A stretch of DNA of 64,000 nt from Colwellia sp. 20A7 (GCF_009832865.1 NZ_CP047130.1:372001-436000); one strand, 5' to 3'. Counted from the first letter of the stretch, positions 29,089-38,471 are shown. Program-made: numbers and translations. Notes: generated by a model from the sequence alone, not told the origin.

Positions 29089-30723
29089 TTAAAAAGATTG
29101 CTTAGCTTCAATTCTAATCTCAAAGGTATCAATATTTGGATTGTCGCTTTGGGGGAAAGCAAAGTCGACATGAATTACTTGCTGATTTCCCGCTGAATGT
29201 GGTGAATAAAATCTCGCTCCCATACCTACTGAGTATAACCAACCATCTTCAGCATTGGGTTCTATTCCTGCTACGTCAATTTCACCAAAGGTTCGGGCGG
29301 TATCTAAAAACGCAGCACCAGCAAGATCAAATACCTTAAATAGATTTATTTTGGGGTAATAACGTATTTCGTTGGTAAACTTTACACTGTGCTCACCATG
29401 CTGATACTCCAAAGGAAAGCCTCTCAAGCCAGAGTCACCACCAACACTAACAAGTTGATCAAGGTATTGATTATTACTGATGACATTGGTGTTGTTAAAG
29501 TAGTAGCCCCAATTATCATTAAAGTTATAAAAATATTCAGCATCAATATTTAGTAATAGTCGGTCTTCACGTTGGTGGTATATATCACCGCTTAGCTCTA
29601 TATTGAGTAGTACAAGAGCATTATCATGCACTTCAAATCCCTTATGAATGTTCGCTTGAAATAATGCCCAAGCACTATTCTCTTTTTCTCCATCACTAAT
29701 ACCTAAACGCGAGCTAAATTGCCAACCATGATTAAAATCTTCTATTTGTGTTATTAAATGAATATTAGTGAGTTTTTTAAAGTCTTTTTCTATGTAATCG
29801 AAGCCGACCCAAGGGTAGATGAAATCACGGTCTTGCGGTAATAAGAGTGAGTTAGGGTTATCATTTGCATTCTCAGCATAATAAAATTTATGTTGATCTT
29901 GTGTAACACCAACATGGTATCGAGCGAGTGCACTTTTATGATTAAAACCTAACCAAGAATATTCAGCGTTTTTATATTTAAGGTCATGGGCAAATATCGC
30001 CAATTTATCATTATTTTGATAAATAGTATCATTACGTGATTCTTCATCGAAACCAATCATGTAAGCATTGTCAGTATAAAAACTAGCAAAATGCTTTTGT
30101 AGGAATATCGCTTGTTGAGTACCGTCGTCATTGTCTGCAAAGTGTAATTTTAAATCGATATTTTTTTGGCTGAATAAAGGAATAGTCGTTCTAAGTTTAT
30201 AGCCTTTACGTTGTGAGTTTCTATAAGTTTCAATTTCTGCATCAACACCTAAGCCAGCAAGATTTCGTTCCTTAATACCAAAACTATAGGTACTTTCACC
30301 TCCTTGGCGACCAAAACTCACGGTTGGCATTAATGACCAGTTATCCCAAGTAGTGATGGTAATGTTTTCTGCTAACTCATCACTTGTAACTTGTGCGGCA
30401 CGTAAGTATTTTCTACTACGTAAATGTCGCTCTAATTCTGCCATATCAGCCAAATTTTTCGTGCATTTATTGATAAAGAACGCGGCTTCATTTTCTAATG
30501 TAAGTTGCTTTGTTGTTATATGAATCGCATTTGCCCAACGATGTATAAAAAGAAAGCCTTTTTCATTTTCATCAAAAATAGTTTGTGGGTTAAAGGTAAT
30601 ATTTGGTTGTTCGAGGCTGCATTCTTCTATTTCGAGAATTTCATTTTTGCTATTAGATTCTTGTGCATAAACCTTAGTTATAGTACTAGTGAGTACCAAA
30701 AGAATGGTAGTGGTTATGAACAA
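29089..30723 (-). CDS. Short Omp85/BamA-like outer-membrane barrel protein
   Basis: A 544-residue exported protein. A signal peptide (ITTTILLVLTSTITKVYA) is followed by about 110 residues containing one POTRA-like segment (LTLENEAAFFINKCTKN...LRSRKYLRAAQV) and a barrel of about 400 residues. The barrel has the Omp85 substrate-loop motif GGDSGLRGFP near residue 435 and ends in Phe, as required for insertion by BamA. BamA has five POTRA domains and TamA three, so this is a reduced member related to TpsB/Omp85 proteins of unknown cargo. The only available start is a TTG at 30723 without a visible ribosome-binding site, so the N-terminus is uncertain. Confidence 0.75.
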   Translation of the reverse strand: MFITTTILLVLTSTITKVYAQESNSKNEILEIEECSLEQPNITFNPQTIFDENEKGFLFIHRWANAIHITTKQLTLENEAAFFINKCTKNLADMAELERHLRSRKYLRAAQVTSDELAENITITTWDNWSLMPTVSFGRQGGESTYSFGIKERNLAGLGVDAEIETYRNSQRKGYKLRTTIPLFSQKNIDLKLHFADNDDGTQQAIFLQKHFASFYTDNAYMIGFDEESRNDTIYQNNDKLAIFAHDLKYKNAEYSWLGFNHKSALARYHVGVTQDQHKFYYAENANDNPNSLLLPQDRDFIYPWVGFDYIEKDFKKLTNIHLITQIEDFNHGWQFSSRLGISDGEKENSAWALFQANIHKGFEVHDNALVLLNIELSGDIYHQREDRLLLNIDAEYFYNFNDNWGYYFNNTNVISNNQYLDQLVSVGGDSGLRGFPLEYQHGEHSVKFTNEIRYYPKINLFKVFDLAGAAFLDTARTFGEIDVAGIEPNAEDGWLYSVGMGARFYSPHSAGNQQVIHVDFAFPQSDNPNIDTFEIRIEAKQSF

Positions 30724-30951
30724 TAGTAAATGTGAAAGTTTACTGTTAATAGGAATGATCAGAGTCCTTCTGTATAGTCTAGTGAAATAATCACAAACAA
30801 GATAAACGAGCGTTTCAACGAATTTCAGTATAACTTAACTATTGTATTTAATTGATATGTTATTTAATCTTTTCTTTATTTTAAAAAAATATACTTTAAT
30901 CGATGGAAATTACTAGTCATTACAAATGACTATAACTAAAGAGAAATAATA

Positions 30952-31347
30952 ATGTTCACAGAAAAGTTAATGCCACGTTTTAATGATACAGACGCACTTG
31001 GTCATATCAACAACACGACTATTCCTGTGTGGTTTGAAGGTGGCAGAGAGCCCATTTTTAGATTATTTATTCCAGATTTAGACCTATCAAAATGGAAATT
31101 AATTATTGCCAAAATTGAAGTCTCTTATCACGGTCAATTATTTTATGGGCAAGAGGTTGAAATACGTACTTTTATTGGTCGAATTGGTGGCGCTTCGTTT
31201 GATGCTTATCAAGAAGTTTGGCAGCATGGTGAAAAATGTGCCTCTGGTAGTGCTTCAATGGTTCACTTTAATTACCAAACACAAGCCTCTGAGAAAATAC
31301 CAGATGATATTCGTATTGAATTAGCAAAGCATTTATATCAACAATAG
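30952..31347 (+). CDS. Acyl-CoA thioesterase, 4-hydroxybenzoyl-CoA thioesterase family
   Basis: A 131-residue hotdog-fold protein. The catalytic motif of the 4HBT family is seen as NDTDALGHINNTTI at about residues 11-24, with the nucleophile-activating Asp and the GHxxN pattern. It is preceded by AGAGAAA ahead of the ATG. Members hydrolyse acyl-CoA esters, and the YbgC branch works with the Tol-Pal system, but no tol genes are adjacent here. The substrate is therefore not assignable. It is divergent from the Omp85-like gene and followed by ssb. Confidence 0.88.
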   Translation: MFTEKLMPRFNDTDALGHINNTTIPVWFEGGREPIFRLFIPDLDLSKWKLIIAKIEVSYHGQLFYGQEVEIRTFIGRIGGASFDAYQEVWQHGEKCASGSASMVHFNYQTQASEKIPDDIRIELAKHLYQQ

Positions 31348-31538
31348 GCTTTACTTTTCGCTAATACGATATAAATCAACTAGCTAAAAATAAATAACGT
31401 TTTAAACGCAAAAAGCACTCGAATTTGATCGTATCTCACTATAGAATTACTCTCTTAATCAAATTTTTTAAACTCTAGAATAACTGTGTGTTAAGTACAC
31501 AAATTGTTTTAGAAAAGCACAATTCAATAGGATGTTTC

Positions 31539-32213
31539 ATGGCGGGTGTAAATAAAGTAATTATTGTAGGTAACTTAGGTAAAGATCCTGAAGTGCGTTT
31601 TATGCCTAATGGTGGTGCGGTGGCAAATATCACTGTAGCAACATCTGACTCATGGAAAGATAAGCAAACTGGTGAGCAAAAAGAAAAAACAGAATGGCAC
31701 CGTGTTGTTATGTTTGGTAAATTAGCTGAAATTGCTGGTGAATACTTAAAAAAAGGTTCAAAAGTTTATCTTGAGGGCTCGTTACAAACGCGTAAGTGGA
31801 CTAACCCACAAGGGCAAGATCAATATACTACTGAAATTGTATTACAAGGATTTAATGGTGTAATGCAAATGCTAGACGGTAAACCGTCAGGCCAAAATAC
31901 TGGTTTTCAGCAACAAGCGCCTCAACAACAAGGTCAAGCGCAAAACACTGGCTTTCAGCAACAAGCACCTCAACAACAAGGTGGTTATGCACCTCAAGCG
32001 CAGCAACCGGCACCACAACAAGCTTATAACAAACCAGCACAACAAGGTGGTTATACGCAACAACCTCAACAAGCTCCTCAACAACAAGGTGGTTATGCAC
32101 CACAAGGTCAGCCACAAGGCGGTTTTGCCCCGCAAGGACAACAGCCTCAACAAGCACCTAAAGTGAATCCACAAGAGCCATCAATTGATTTTGATGATGA
32201 TATACCTTTTTAG
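31539..32213 (+). CDS. ssb: Single-stranded DNA-binding protein
   Basis: Coats single-stranded DNA in replication, repair and recombination and recruits partners through its tip. The 224 residues consist of an OB-fold domain (about 1-108, [20 protein letters not shown]), a long Gln/Pro/Gly linker (about 115-210) and the conserved acidic tip ending DFDDDIPF. I choose ATG 31539 with AGGA 8 bases upstream; a longer frame from 31488 would add a non-homologous leader. The linker contains a 48-bp tandem duplication (31893-31988). A rho-independent terminator follows. Confidence 0.97.
   Translation: MAGVNKVIIVGNLGKDPEVRFMPNGGAVANITVATSDSWKDKQTGEQKEKTEWHRVVMFGKLAEIAGEYLKKGSKVYLEGSLQTRKWTNPQGQDQYTTEIVLQGFNGVMQMLDGKPSGQNTGFQQQAPQQQGQAQNTGFQQQAPQQQGGYAPQAQQPAPQQAYNKPAQQGGYTQQPQQAPQQQGGYAPQGQPQGGFAPQGQQPQQAPKVNPQEPSIDFDDDIPF
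31893..31988 (+). repeat. 48-bp tandem duplication inside the ssb linker
   Basis: Two consecutive 16-codon units beginning CAAAATACTGG and CAAAACACTGG encode [16 protein letters not shown] and [16 protein letters not shown]. The few differences are mainly silent, apart from the last two codons. Confidence 0.85.
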
Positions 32214-32249
32214 TTTCTCAAAAAATAAATTGTAAAGCTTAAACTAAAT

Positions 32250-32275
32250 AAAACCCTGTTAATTCAGGGTTTTTT
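32250..32275 (+). terminator. Rho-independent terminator of ssb
   Basis: AAAACCCTG (32250-32258), a 6-base loop and CAGGGTTTT (32265-32273), continued by T residues. Confidence 0.9.
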
Positions 32276-32306
32276 GTAAGTCTTTAATATATTGATAGGC
32301 AAAAAA

Positions 32307-32534
32307 ATGAAGCGAATTGTACTTTATACCATGGAAAAGTGTCCACATTGTCAAACTGCAAAGCGTTATTTAGATGAGCAGAGGATCCCTTATCGCTTAT
32401 GTAATGTGCAAACGCCAAAAGGTCAAAAAGAGTTTTCTGTAACGGGTATGAGAGCAGTACCTGTATTAAAAATAGGTGATCAGTTACTGAATGGTTTTTC
32501 TATCGCTGATTTTAATAAGCTATTTAAAAGTTAA
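32307..32534 (+). CDS. Glutaredoxin-like protein
   Basis: A 75-residue thioredoxin-fold protein with the active-site CPHC at about residues 11-14 (YTMEKCPHCQTAKRYL) and the cis-Pro region AVPVLKIGDQLLNGFS. It probably reduces protein or glutathione-mixed disulfides in the cytoplasm. The start is the ATG at 32307; the in-frame TTG at 32292 would add five residues. CPHC differs from the classical CPYC but is common in small marine glutaredoxins. It stands alone 93 bp after ssb. Confidence 0.9.
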   Translation: MKRIVLYTMEKCPHCQTAKRYLDEQRIPYRLCNVQTPKGQKEFSVTGMRAVPVLKIGDQLLNGFSIADFNKLFKS

Positions 32535-32632
32535 GCAGTACAACTAGTTATTAACTTTCACTTCATGTTAGGCTATATCTGCTTTTTTTATTTCTTGCAG
32601 TATATAAAATTTATTTTTAAGGCTAAATTACC

Positions 32633-34579
32633 TTGCAGCTAGTTTTTCGATATGCTTTTTTTGTATTTGTTACCTGTTGCTTTTTTGTTGCTAATGCTGC
32701 GAAATTAACAGACAGTTCGACATTGCAAAATATAGAGCATGGCTTACATAAACAGCCATGGACAACATATCAATCATTACTTGAACAAGCTGAACAATTA
32801 GACGAAATGTCACCAAATTACAAACTGTGGTGGTTATTACGTAAAGCAGAAGCAGAAAATTTATTGTATTTATTTGATAAGTTTGAAGCAACAGTTGAGC
32901 AATCTTTAGCAGCAGTAAACGAAAATACCCCACCCAGAATAACTATTAATCTTGATTTCTTTCGCGGTCTCATCCTCCAGCGCCAAGGTCACTACGAGCG
33001 CTCACTAAATCTTTTTAAAAAAGCTCAAGCATCGGCAATAGCAAATGATTATATTGCTTTAGCTGTGCAAGCTAAGCAAGAATTAGCATACACTCTTAGC
33101 TTAACTGGTGTTTATGAACTGCCATTAACTGAGCTACAGCAGGCATATATGGAAGCATTTATGTTAAACAATGAATTCTTAATCGCTAGAATTAATGAAG
33201 TCTATGGTGCAATTTACGGTTATATGCATGATTATGCTAAATCAATAGAATATTATCAAAAAGCGCTGATAAGTTATCAACAATTAGAGTACCCATATTA
33301 TGAAGGTGAGGCTATATATGGTTTAGCCGTCACTTATCGTTATTGGGAAAAACATGAGTTGGCGATTGAATATTATAAACGTTATCGAAAAAAAATTGAA
33401 TTTAGCCCTAACAATATTAATGGCAAGTTTTTTGCGGCTTATGGTATTGCGATGAGTGAAGCAAGCAAAGGGAGTTGTGAGCAAGCATTAGAGTCTATTG
33501 ATTACGCAGTGAGTATAGAAGGGTTAAATGATTACAAAGCCGAACTATACAAACGGAAGTCAGAATGTTTAATCGCTGGTGGTAAGTTAGAGGATGCGAA
33601 AACAGCATTAAATAAAGCAGATGAAATATTTCATTCATTACCTGAATTACTGGGTACTCGTTGGCAAATAGAAATACTAAAGATTAGTGCTGAATTAGCG
33701 CAAGCTAAAGGTAACCACAAAGAGGCATATCAACTATTGAAACAGTTTAATCAAAATGAAATTGAATTGTTAAAAGATAATATGTCTGATCGTTTATTAC
33801 GTGTTAGAGCTAGCCTAGAGGCAGGTCGACAAAATATAGAAATATCATTATTACAACAACGTACTAAAGTGCAACAGTTAGAATTTGAACAACAAAAACA
33901 AGCCAATACAATGCAAGTTTATGTGATTGTTTTTGTCGTTACACTGATATTAATTATGTTGTTTTTCACTTATTTTCAATGGCATCATAATAAAAAATTA
34001 AAGGAATTATCGATTAGAGATTCACTTTCCAACTCGTTTAATCGACGTTATGTATTTAATTTTCTAGATAAATTAGTTGATGCTAATTACCAAGAAAAAA
34101 ATACTATCTCAATTATGGTGATAGATATTGATGATTTTAAGCAAGTGAATGATCTATATGGTCATCCTTTTGGGGATGAAATCATTCGGAAAATATCAGA
34201 TATAGGATCTGCTATTTTAAGAACAGAAGATGTGATTGGTCGTGTAGGTGGCGAAGAATTTCTTTGTGTCTTGCCAAGGATTGACGCAGTACAAAGCTTG
34301 CACATTGCACAGCGTTTTGTAAATACGGTTAACCAACATGAGTTTGTGACTGAAAGTAACAATGGGGGCACTCAAAAAATACAAGTGACCGTGAGTATAG
34401 GTTTAGCAACATCATCTAAAAAGGCTCAAACCAGTACAGATCTATATTTGCAAGCAGACAAAGCGCTTTATCATGCTAAGGATAGTGGTAAAAACCGGGT
34501 CATACAATATCAAGAATCTATGCAATATTTAAATCATGGCAATCAGCAGAACGAAATCCCAGCATTTGATGACAAATAA
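32633..34579 (+). CDS. TPR-containing membrane diguanylate cyclase
   Basis: A 648-residue protein starting at TTG 32633 (AAGG about 10 bases upstream). A signal peptide or anchor (FRYAFFVFVTCCFFVANA) is followed by a large periplasmic tetratricopeptide array (about 40-400), a transmembrane helix near 428-450 and a cytoplasmic GGDEF domain. The signature is GGEEF at 539-543, and the product-inhibition site RxxD (RTED) lies exactly five residues before it, so it should be an active, feedback-inhibited c-di-GMP synthase. Its last 11 bases overlap the start of the GS-like gene, placing it at the head of the ovoA operon. The N-terminal signal suggests that protein-protein contacts in the periplasm control it. 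Confidence 0.9.
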   Translation: MQLVFRYAFFVFVTCCFFVANAAKLTDSSTLQNIEHGLHKQPWTTYQSLLEQAEQLDEMSPNYKLWWLLRKAEAENLLYLFDKFEATVEQSLAAVNENTPPRITINLDFFRGLILQRQGHYERSLNLFKKAQASAIANDYIALAVQAKQELAYTLSLTGVYELPLTELQQAYMEAFMLNNEFLIARINEVYGAIYGYMHDYAKSIEYYQKALISYQQLEYPYYEGEAIYGLAVTYRYWEKHELAIEYYKRYRKKIEFSPNNINGKFFAAYGIAMSEASKGSCEQALESIDYAVSIEGLNDYKAELYKRKSECLIAGGKLEDAKTALNKADEIFHSLPELLGTRWQIEILKISAELAQAKGNHKEAYQLLKQFNQNEIELLKDNMSDRLLRVRASLEAGRQNIEISLLQQRTKVQQLEFEQQKQANTMQVYVIVFVVTLILIMLFFTYFQWHHNKKLKELSIRDSLSNSFNRRYVFNFLDKLVDANYQEKNTISIMVIDIDDFKQVNDLYGHPFGDEIIRKISDIGSAILRTEDVIGRVGGEEFLCVLPRIDAVQSLHIAQRFVNTVNQHEFVTESNNGGTQKIQVTVSIGLATSSKKAQTSTDLYLQADKALYHAKDSGKNRVIQYQESMQYLNHGNQQNEIPAFDDK

Positions 34580-35759
34580 TTATCTAAGTCAATCGGTGTC
34601 ATCCCCTTCATTTTTAGCATCTCTATCCTTATTTAACTGTGCTATTAGGTTACTGCAAGATTATATAAAACAGTTGGGTTATCAGCCTCAAATTCATTTT
34701 GAACTGGAAGGCTGCTATCGTATAAATAATACAAAAAGTTATTCTCAAAAATTAAATTTTGATCTTATTAACCAATATTTACGTAGTGTAAATGTTGATG
34801 GTGAAATTGTGAGTGAATATTGGCGTAATCAATGGGAATACGTCTCTTTATTTAATGGCCAAAGTCCGCTAAAAGAAGCGACGAATTTGCATCAGATGCT
34901 TACTCAGCTACCACAACTTTTTCAACGATTTTATGGTGATATTGGTGTTATTGATACGTTAATTGAGCCGGTGATTTGGTCTGGCGATCAAGGTAAGCTA
35001 GCAATAGGCTCTAGTCAGATTTTTACTGATGATACTAGGGCTGTTCATATTCCTAATGCTATTCAACTCAATGCTAGTGTGCTTAACAAGCAAGGGGTTA
35101 ACCTTATTGCCGAAAAAAGCTTTGGTGAGTACTTACAATTTTGTTTTTTACGTACTAGCTTTGAATGTTCTTTATTATATTTACCCGAAGAAGCAGCTTT
35201 TGAGCGTTTATTATTAAAAAGTCACTATGGTTTAGCCCAAGAATTATGTTCACCAGTAGATATTTCAGGGGGGCATCAAGGGAGTATCGCCTTATACCAA
35301 AAAGTAGGTAAGCATAATCAGAATATGGGGGAAGAGCCTCTATTATTTGATAGATACAATCAGGTGATGTCTGTGCAACAAAACTGGCAAAAAACGGCTA
35401 GAATTGAACATCGACTAGGTGCTTCAAGCGTCTACTATAATCCTTATGTTAATGTGATATATGGTTTACTAAATATTATTGATGCTATTGAAGCTTATGA
35501 AAATAATGACGATTTATTTGTGCCAATATTCACTGCTGACACATTACCTAAGTCATTATTTACTCATAAGGATGATGTCGACTCTCTTGGCGCTATCGAT
35601 ATATTTGCAGCAAGCACATGGTTTAGCAAAAGTTTAAATGCAGCCCAAGAAAAGTATAATAAAACCAAATCATCATTTGTAGTTGAATGTCCTATGCTGT
35701 TGGGCGATAAAATCAAACAAATAATATTAAATAACTATCAAGTATACTTAACAAAATAA
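34569..35759 (+). CDS. Divergent glutamine-synthetase-fold ligase next to ovoA
   Basis: A 396-residue protein I cannot place in a named family. Several glutamine-synthetase landmarks are visible in the right order: ExE at E45/E47 (IHFELEGCY) where GS has its first metal-binding glutamates; E83 and E90 in SEYWRNQWEY, matching the spacing and the QWE of the GS metal/ammonium motif; and R278-I-E280-H-R282 followed by NPY at 291-293, matching the GS motif RIExR...NPYL. The beta-grasp domain that normally precedes the ExE strand is missing, and the GS His in the glycine-rich loop is not apparent (GDQGKLAIGSS). An ATP-dependent ligase joining an amine to a carboxylate is a reasonable inference. It starts inside the diguanylate cyclase gene and is followed after 10 bp by ovoA, so a role in ovothiol metabolism is likely. 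An in-frame ATG at 34536 is an alternative start. Confidence 0.6.
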   Translation: MTNNYLSQSVSSPSFLASLSLFNCAIRLLQDYIKQLGYQPQIHFELEGCYRINNTKSYSQKLNFDLINQYLRSVNVDGEIVSEYWRNQWEYVSLFNGQSPLKEATNLHQMLTQLPQLFQRFYGDIGVIDTLIEPVIWSGDQGKLAIGSSQIFTDDTRAVHIPNAIQLNASVLNKQGVNLIAEKSFGEYLQFCFLRTSFECSLLYLPEEAAFERLLLKSHYGLAQELCSPVDISGGHQGSIALYQKVGKHNQNMGEEPLLFDRYNQVMSVQQNWQKTARIEHRLGASSVYYNPYVNVIYGLLNIIDAIEAYENNDDLFVPIFTADTLPKSLFTHKDDVDSLGAIDIFAASTWFSKSLNAAQEKYNKTKSSFVVECPMLLGDKIKQIILNNYQVYLTK

Positions 35760-35769
35760 GAAATGATTT

Positions 35770-37932
35770 ATGGAAATAATACCTATTAAGGCTCCTTTAT
35801 TAAACGGCACAAATGTTAAGGCTAAAAAACAAGAACTTAAAAAATATTTTAGGCAAACATGGGCTGAATATGAGTCACTTTTTTCCCTTATAAATGACGA
35901 GAGTGCTTATTTTTTAAGACCCGAGCCCTTACGTCATCCGCTAATTTTTTATTATGGGCACACCGCTAGTTTTTATATTAATAAGCTTATTATTGGTAAG
36001 TTCATTTCAACACGTATAAATGCTCGAATAGAAGCTATTTGTGCCGTTGGTGTTGATGAAATGAGTTGGGATGATTTAAGCGATGCACATTATGATTGGC
36101 CAACAGTTTCTGACGTTAAAAGTTATCGGGATCAAGTCGCAACGCTGATTGAAAATCTTATTGATGATATGGATTTATTGCTACCCATAACAAAAGATTC
36201 GTTAGCGTGGATTATTTTAATGGGCTGTGAGCATGAACGTATTCATATTGAAACTTCATCCGTTATTATGCGTATGCTGCCTTTGCAATACCTCAGTGAA
36301 AGTGAAGACTGGCCTACTTGCCAAAATAGCACAAATGCCCCTGAAAATAAGCTACTGCCTATAAAAGGGAAGTTAGTTGAATTTGGAAAACCCAAAAGTG
36401 ATGATTCGTTCGGATGGGACAATGAATATGGTTATAACACGCTTAGCTTAGATGACTTCAGTGTTTCTAAATATTTAGTATCAAATCAAGAGTATTTAGC
36501 ATTCGTTAACGCTGGAGGATACCAAAAAACAGAATTTTGGACAGAAGAAGGGCAGCAATGGTTAAACTTTTCTAAAGCGACCAAACCATATTTTTGGGTG
36601 GAAAAAAGAAGCAATACTCATGCTAAATCTTACTGGCAACGTAACTTATTGAATGAAATTCCGTTACCCTTAAATTGGCCGGTAGAAGTGAATTATTTAG
36701 AAGCCAAGGCTTTTTGTCAGTGGAAGAACAGCCAAGCTTCAGATACTAAAAACCAATATACACGCTTACTGACTGAGGCTGAATGGTTATGTTTACGTGA
36801 TAAAGTCGATGGTGATTTAGCTTCTTGGGAGCAAGCACCGGGAAATTTAAACCGTGAGCATTATGCATCTTCTTGTCCTATAGATGAGTTCGAGCATGAT
36901 GGCGTCTTTGATGTTGTTGGTAATGTTTGGCAATGGACGGAATCAACTATTGATGGCTTTGAAGGTTTTGAGGTTCACCCATTATATGATGATTTTTCTA
37001 CACCGACCTTTGATGGTAAACATAATTTAATTAAAGGTGGTTCTTGGATTTCTACAGGAAATGAGGCTCAAAAACATTCTCGTTATGCGTTTAGACGACA
37101 TTTTTTTCAACATGCTGGGTTTCGTTATGTGCAAAGCAATAATGAAAAACTACCTAATCTTGATGCTAACCATTATGAAACCGATGTTGATATTTGTCAG
37201 CAGCTCCATGCTCAGTATTCGGCTAAAGCTGAATCATCTATTAACGACGTTTTTAATGTGCCTATTAAGAATTATAGCGAGCAAATATCTGATAATATTC
37301 TAGGGTTTATTGAAAAGCATAATATAACAGCCAATAAATGTTTGGATTTAGGCTGTAGTGTTGGCAGAAGTAGTTTTATTCTAGCGCAGCATTTTAATCA
37401 GGTAGATGGTGTGGATTTTTCAGCGCGCTATATACGTCATGGTGTTAGTTTACAACAGGGAGGTGCCGTTCGTTATTGCCTAGAAAATGAAGGCGATATA
37501 GTTGATTATTACGAATTTAGCTTAAAAACATTAGGTTTACCTTACAATGGTAATATACATTTTAGTCAAGGAGATGCGGGTAACCTCAAAAACGTTTTTA
37601 ATAACTATGATGTTATTTTAGCTCAGCATGTACTTGAGAGTAGCTATAATCCTCGCGAATTTTTACAAACAGTCCATCAACGTTTACAAAGTAAAGGCTT
37701 GCTTGTTATTGTCTCCGATTATGACTTTGATGAGCAATACACAGCAAAAAACAACTGGTTAGGTGGCTTAAAGGTTAATGGTGAAAATGTTACTGGTTTT
37801 GACGGTTTGTCAGAACTGTTAGCAACTCATTTTAATTTGATCGAGCAACAGGAACTAACGCGTGTTATTCAAACTAATCAACGTAATTTTATTTTAAAAC
37901 GTCCTCAATTAAGTATTTGGCAGTTAAGGTAA
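35770..37932 (+). CDS. ovoA: 5-histidylcysteine sulfoxide synthase / mercaptohistidine methyltransferase
   Basis: First enzyme of ovothiol biosynthesis: an iron enzyme joins cysteine and histidine through an oxidative C-S bond, and a fused methyltransferase later N-methylates the mercaptohistidine. The layout fits OvoA: a DinB_2-like domain (about 20-180) with the probable three-His iron site H64 (YYGHTASFYINKL), H155 and H159 (CEHERIHIETSS); a formylglycine-generating-enzyme-like domain (about 225-465, GNVWQWTES, IKGGSWIS, RYAFRRHFF, AGFRYV); and an SAM methyltransferase (about 500-715, CLDLGCSVGRSSF near 524-536). The 720-residue length is typical. An OvoB lyase is not adjacent. The neighbours upstream are a GS-like ligase and a diguanylate cyclase in one probable operon. 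Confidence 0.94.
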   Translation: MEIIPIKAPLLNGTNVKAKKQELKKYFRQTWAEYESLFSLINDESAYFLRPEPLRHPLIFYYGHTASFYINKLIIGKFISTRINARIEAICAVGVDEMSWDDLSDAHYDWPTVSDVKSYRDQVATLIENLIDDMDLLLPITKDSLAWIILMGCEHERIHIETSSVIMRMLPLQYLSESEDWPTCQNSTNAPENKLLPIKGKLVEFGKPKSDDSFGWDNEYGYNTLSLDDFSVSKYLVSNQEYLAFVNAGGYQKTEFWTEEGQQWLNFSKATKPYFWVEKRSNTHAKSYWQRNLLNEIPLPLNWPVEVNYLEAKAFCQWKNSQASDTKNQYTRLLTEAEWLCLRDKVDGDLASWEQAPGNLNREHYASSCPIDEFEHDGVFDVVGNVWQWTESTIDGFEGFEVHPLYDDFSTPTFDGKHNLIKGGSWISTGNEAQKHSRYAFRRHFFQHAGFRYVQSNNEKLPNLDANHYETDVDICQQLHAQYSAKAESSINDVFNVPIKNYSEQISDNILGFIEKHNITANKCLDLGCSVGRSSFILAQHFNQVDGVDFSARYIRHGVSLQQGGAVRYCLENEGDIVDYYEFSLKTLGLPYNGNIHFSQGDAGNLKNVFNNYDVILAQHVLESSYNPREFLQTVHQRLQSKGLLVIVSDYDFDEQYTAKNNWLGGLKVNGENVTGFDGLSELLATHFNLIEQQELTRVIQTNQRNFILKRPQLSIWQLR

Positions 37933-37958
37933 CTCATTAATACTTCTCTTCTTATTTT

Positions 37959-38008
37959 TTGCACCAAATATAATCTCCGCAGATAACCGTTGTGCTATTT
38001 TGGTGCAA
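37959..38008 (+). promoter_or_regulatory. Possible NtrC binding region upstream of glnK
   Basis: The half-sites TGCACCA (37960-37966) and TGGTGCA (38001-38007) are in inverted orientation and match the NtrC consensus halves exactly. Flanking bases extend the inverted repeat to about 12 bp with a 25-base centre. The spacing is wider than in a single NtrC dimer site, so each may be half of a degenerate site. They lie 60-110 bp before the sigma-54 element, the usual enhancer distance. Confidence 0.5.
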
Positions 38009-38069
38009 CGATTTACTTTTTAAAGTGTAACAAAAACACAAACTGTTGATATTGTTGTTTTAAATTTTA

Positions 38070-38085
38070 TGGCACATGAATTGAA
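38070..38085 (+). promoter_or_regulatory. Probable sigma-54 promoter of glnK-amtB
   Basis: TGGCAC-N5-TTGAA matches the -24/-12 consensus TGGCAC-N5-TTGCA at all but one base. It lies 48 bp upstream of the glnK start, as expected for a nitrogen-starvation promoter. Confidence 0.65.
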
Positions 38086-38114
38086 TTATATAGTTCAATA
38101 TTAACTAAAATTAA

Positions 38115-38471
<357 letters not shown>

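Noticed and set aside
31484..31501. LexA-like site CTGTGTGTTAAGTACACA upstream of ssb
   Set aside because: The right half ends in CACA rather than ACAG, so the CTG-N10-CAG core is missing. It is an inverted repeat TGTGT/ACACA only.
31852..32174. Long open frames on the minus strand across the ssb linker
   Set aside because: They arise from the repetitive Gln/Pro codons of the linker read backwards, and have low-complexity Leu/Val-rich translations.
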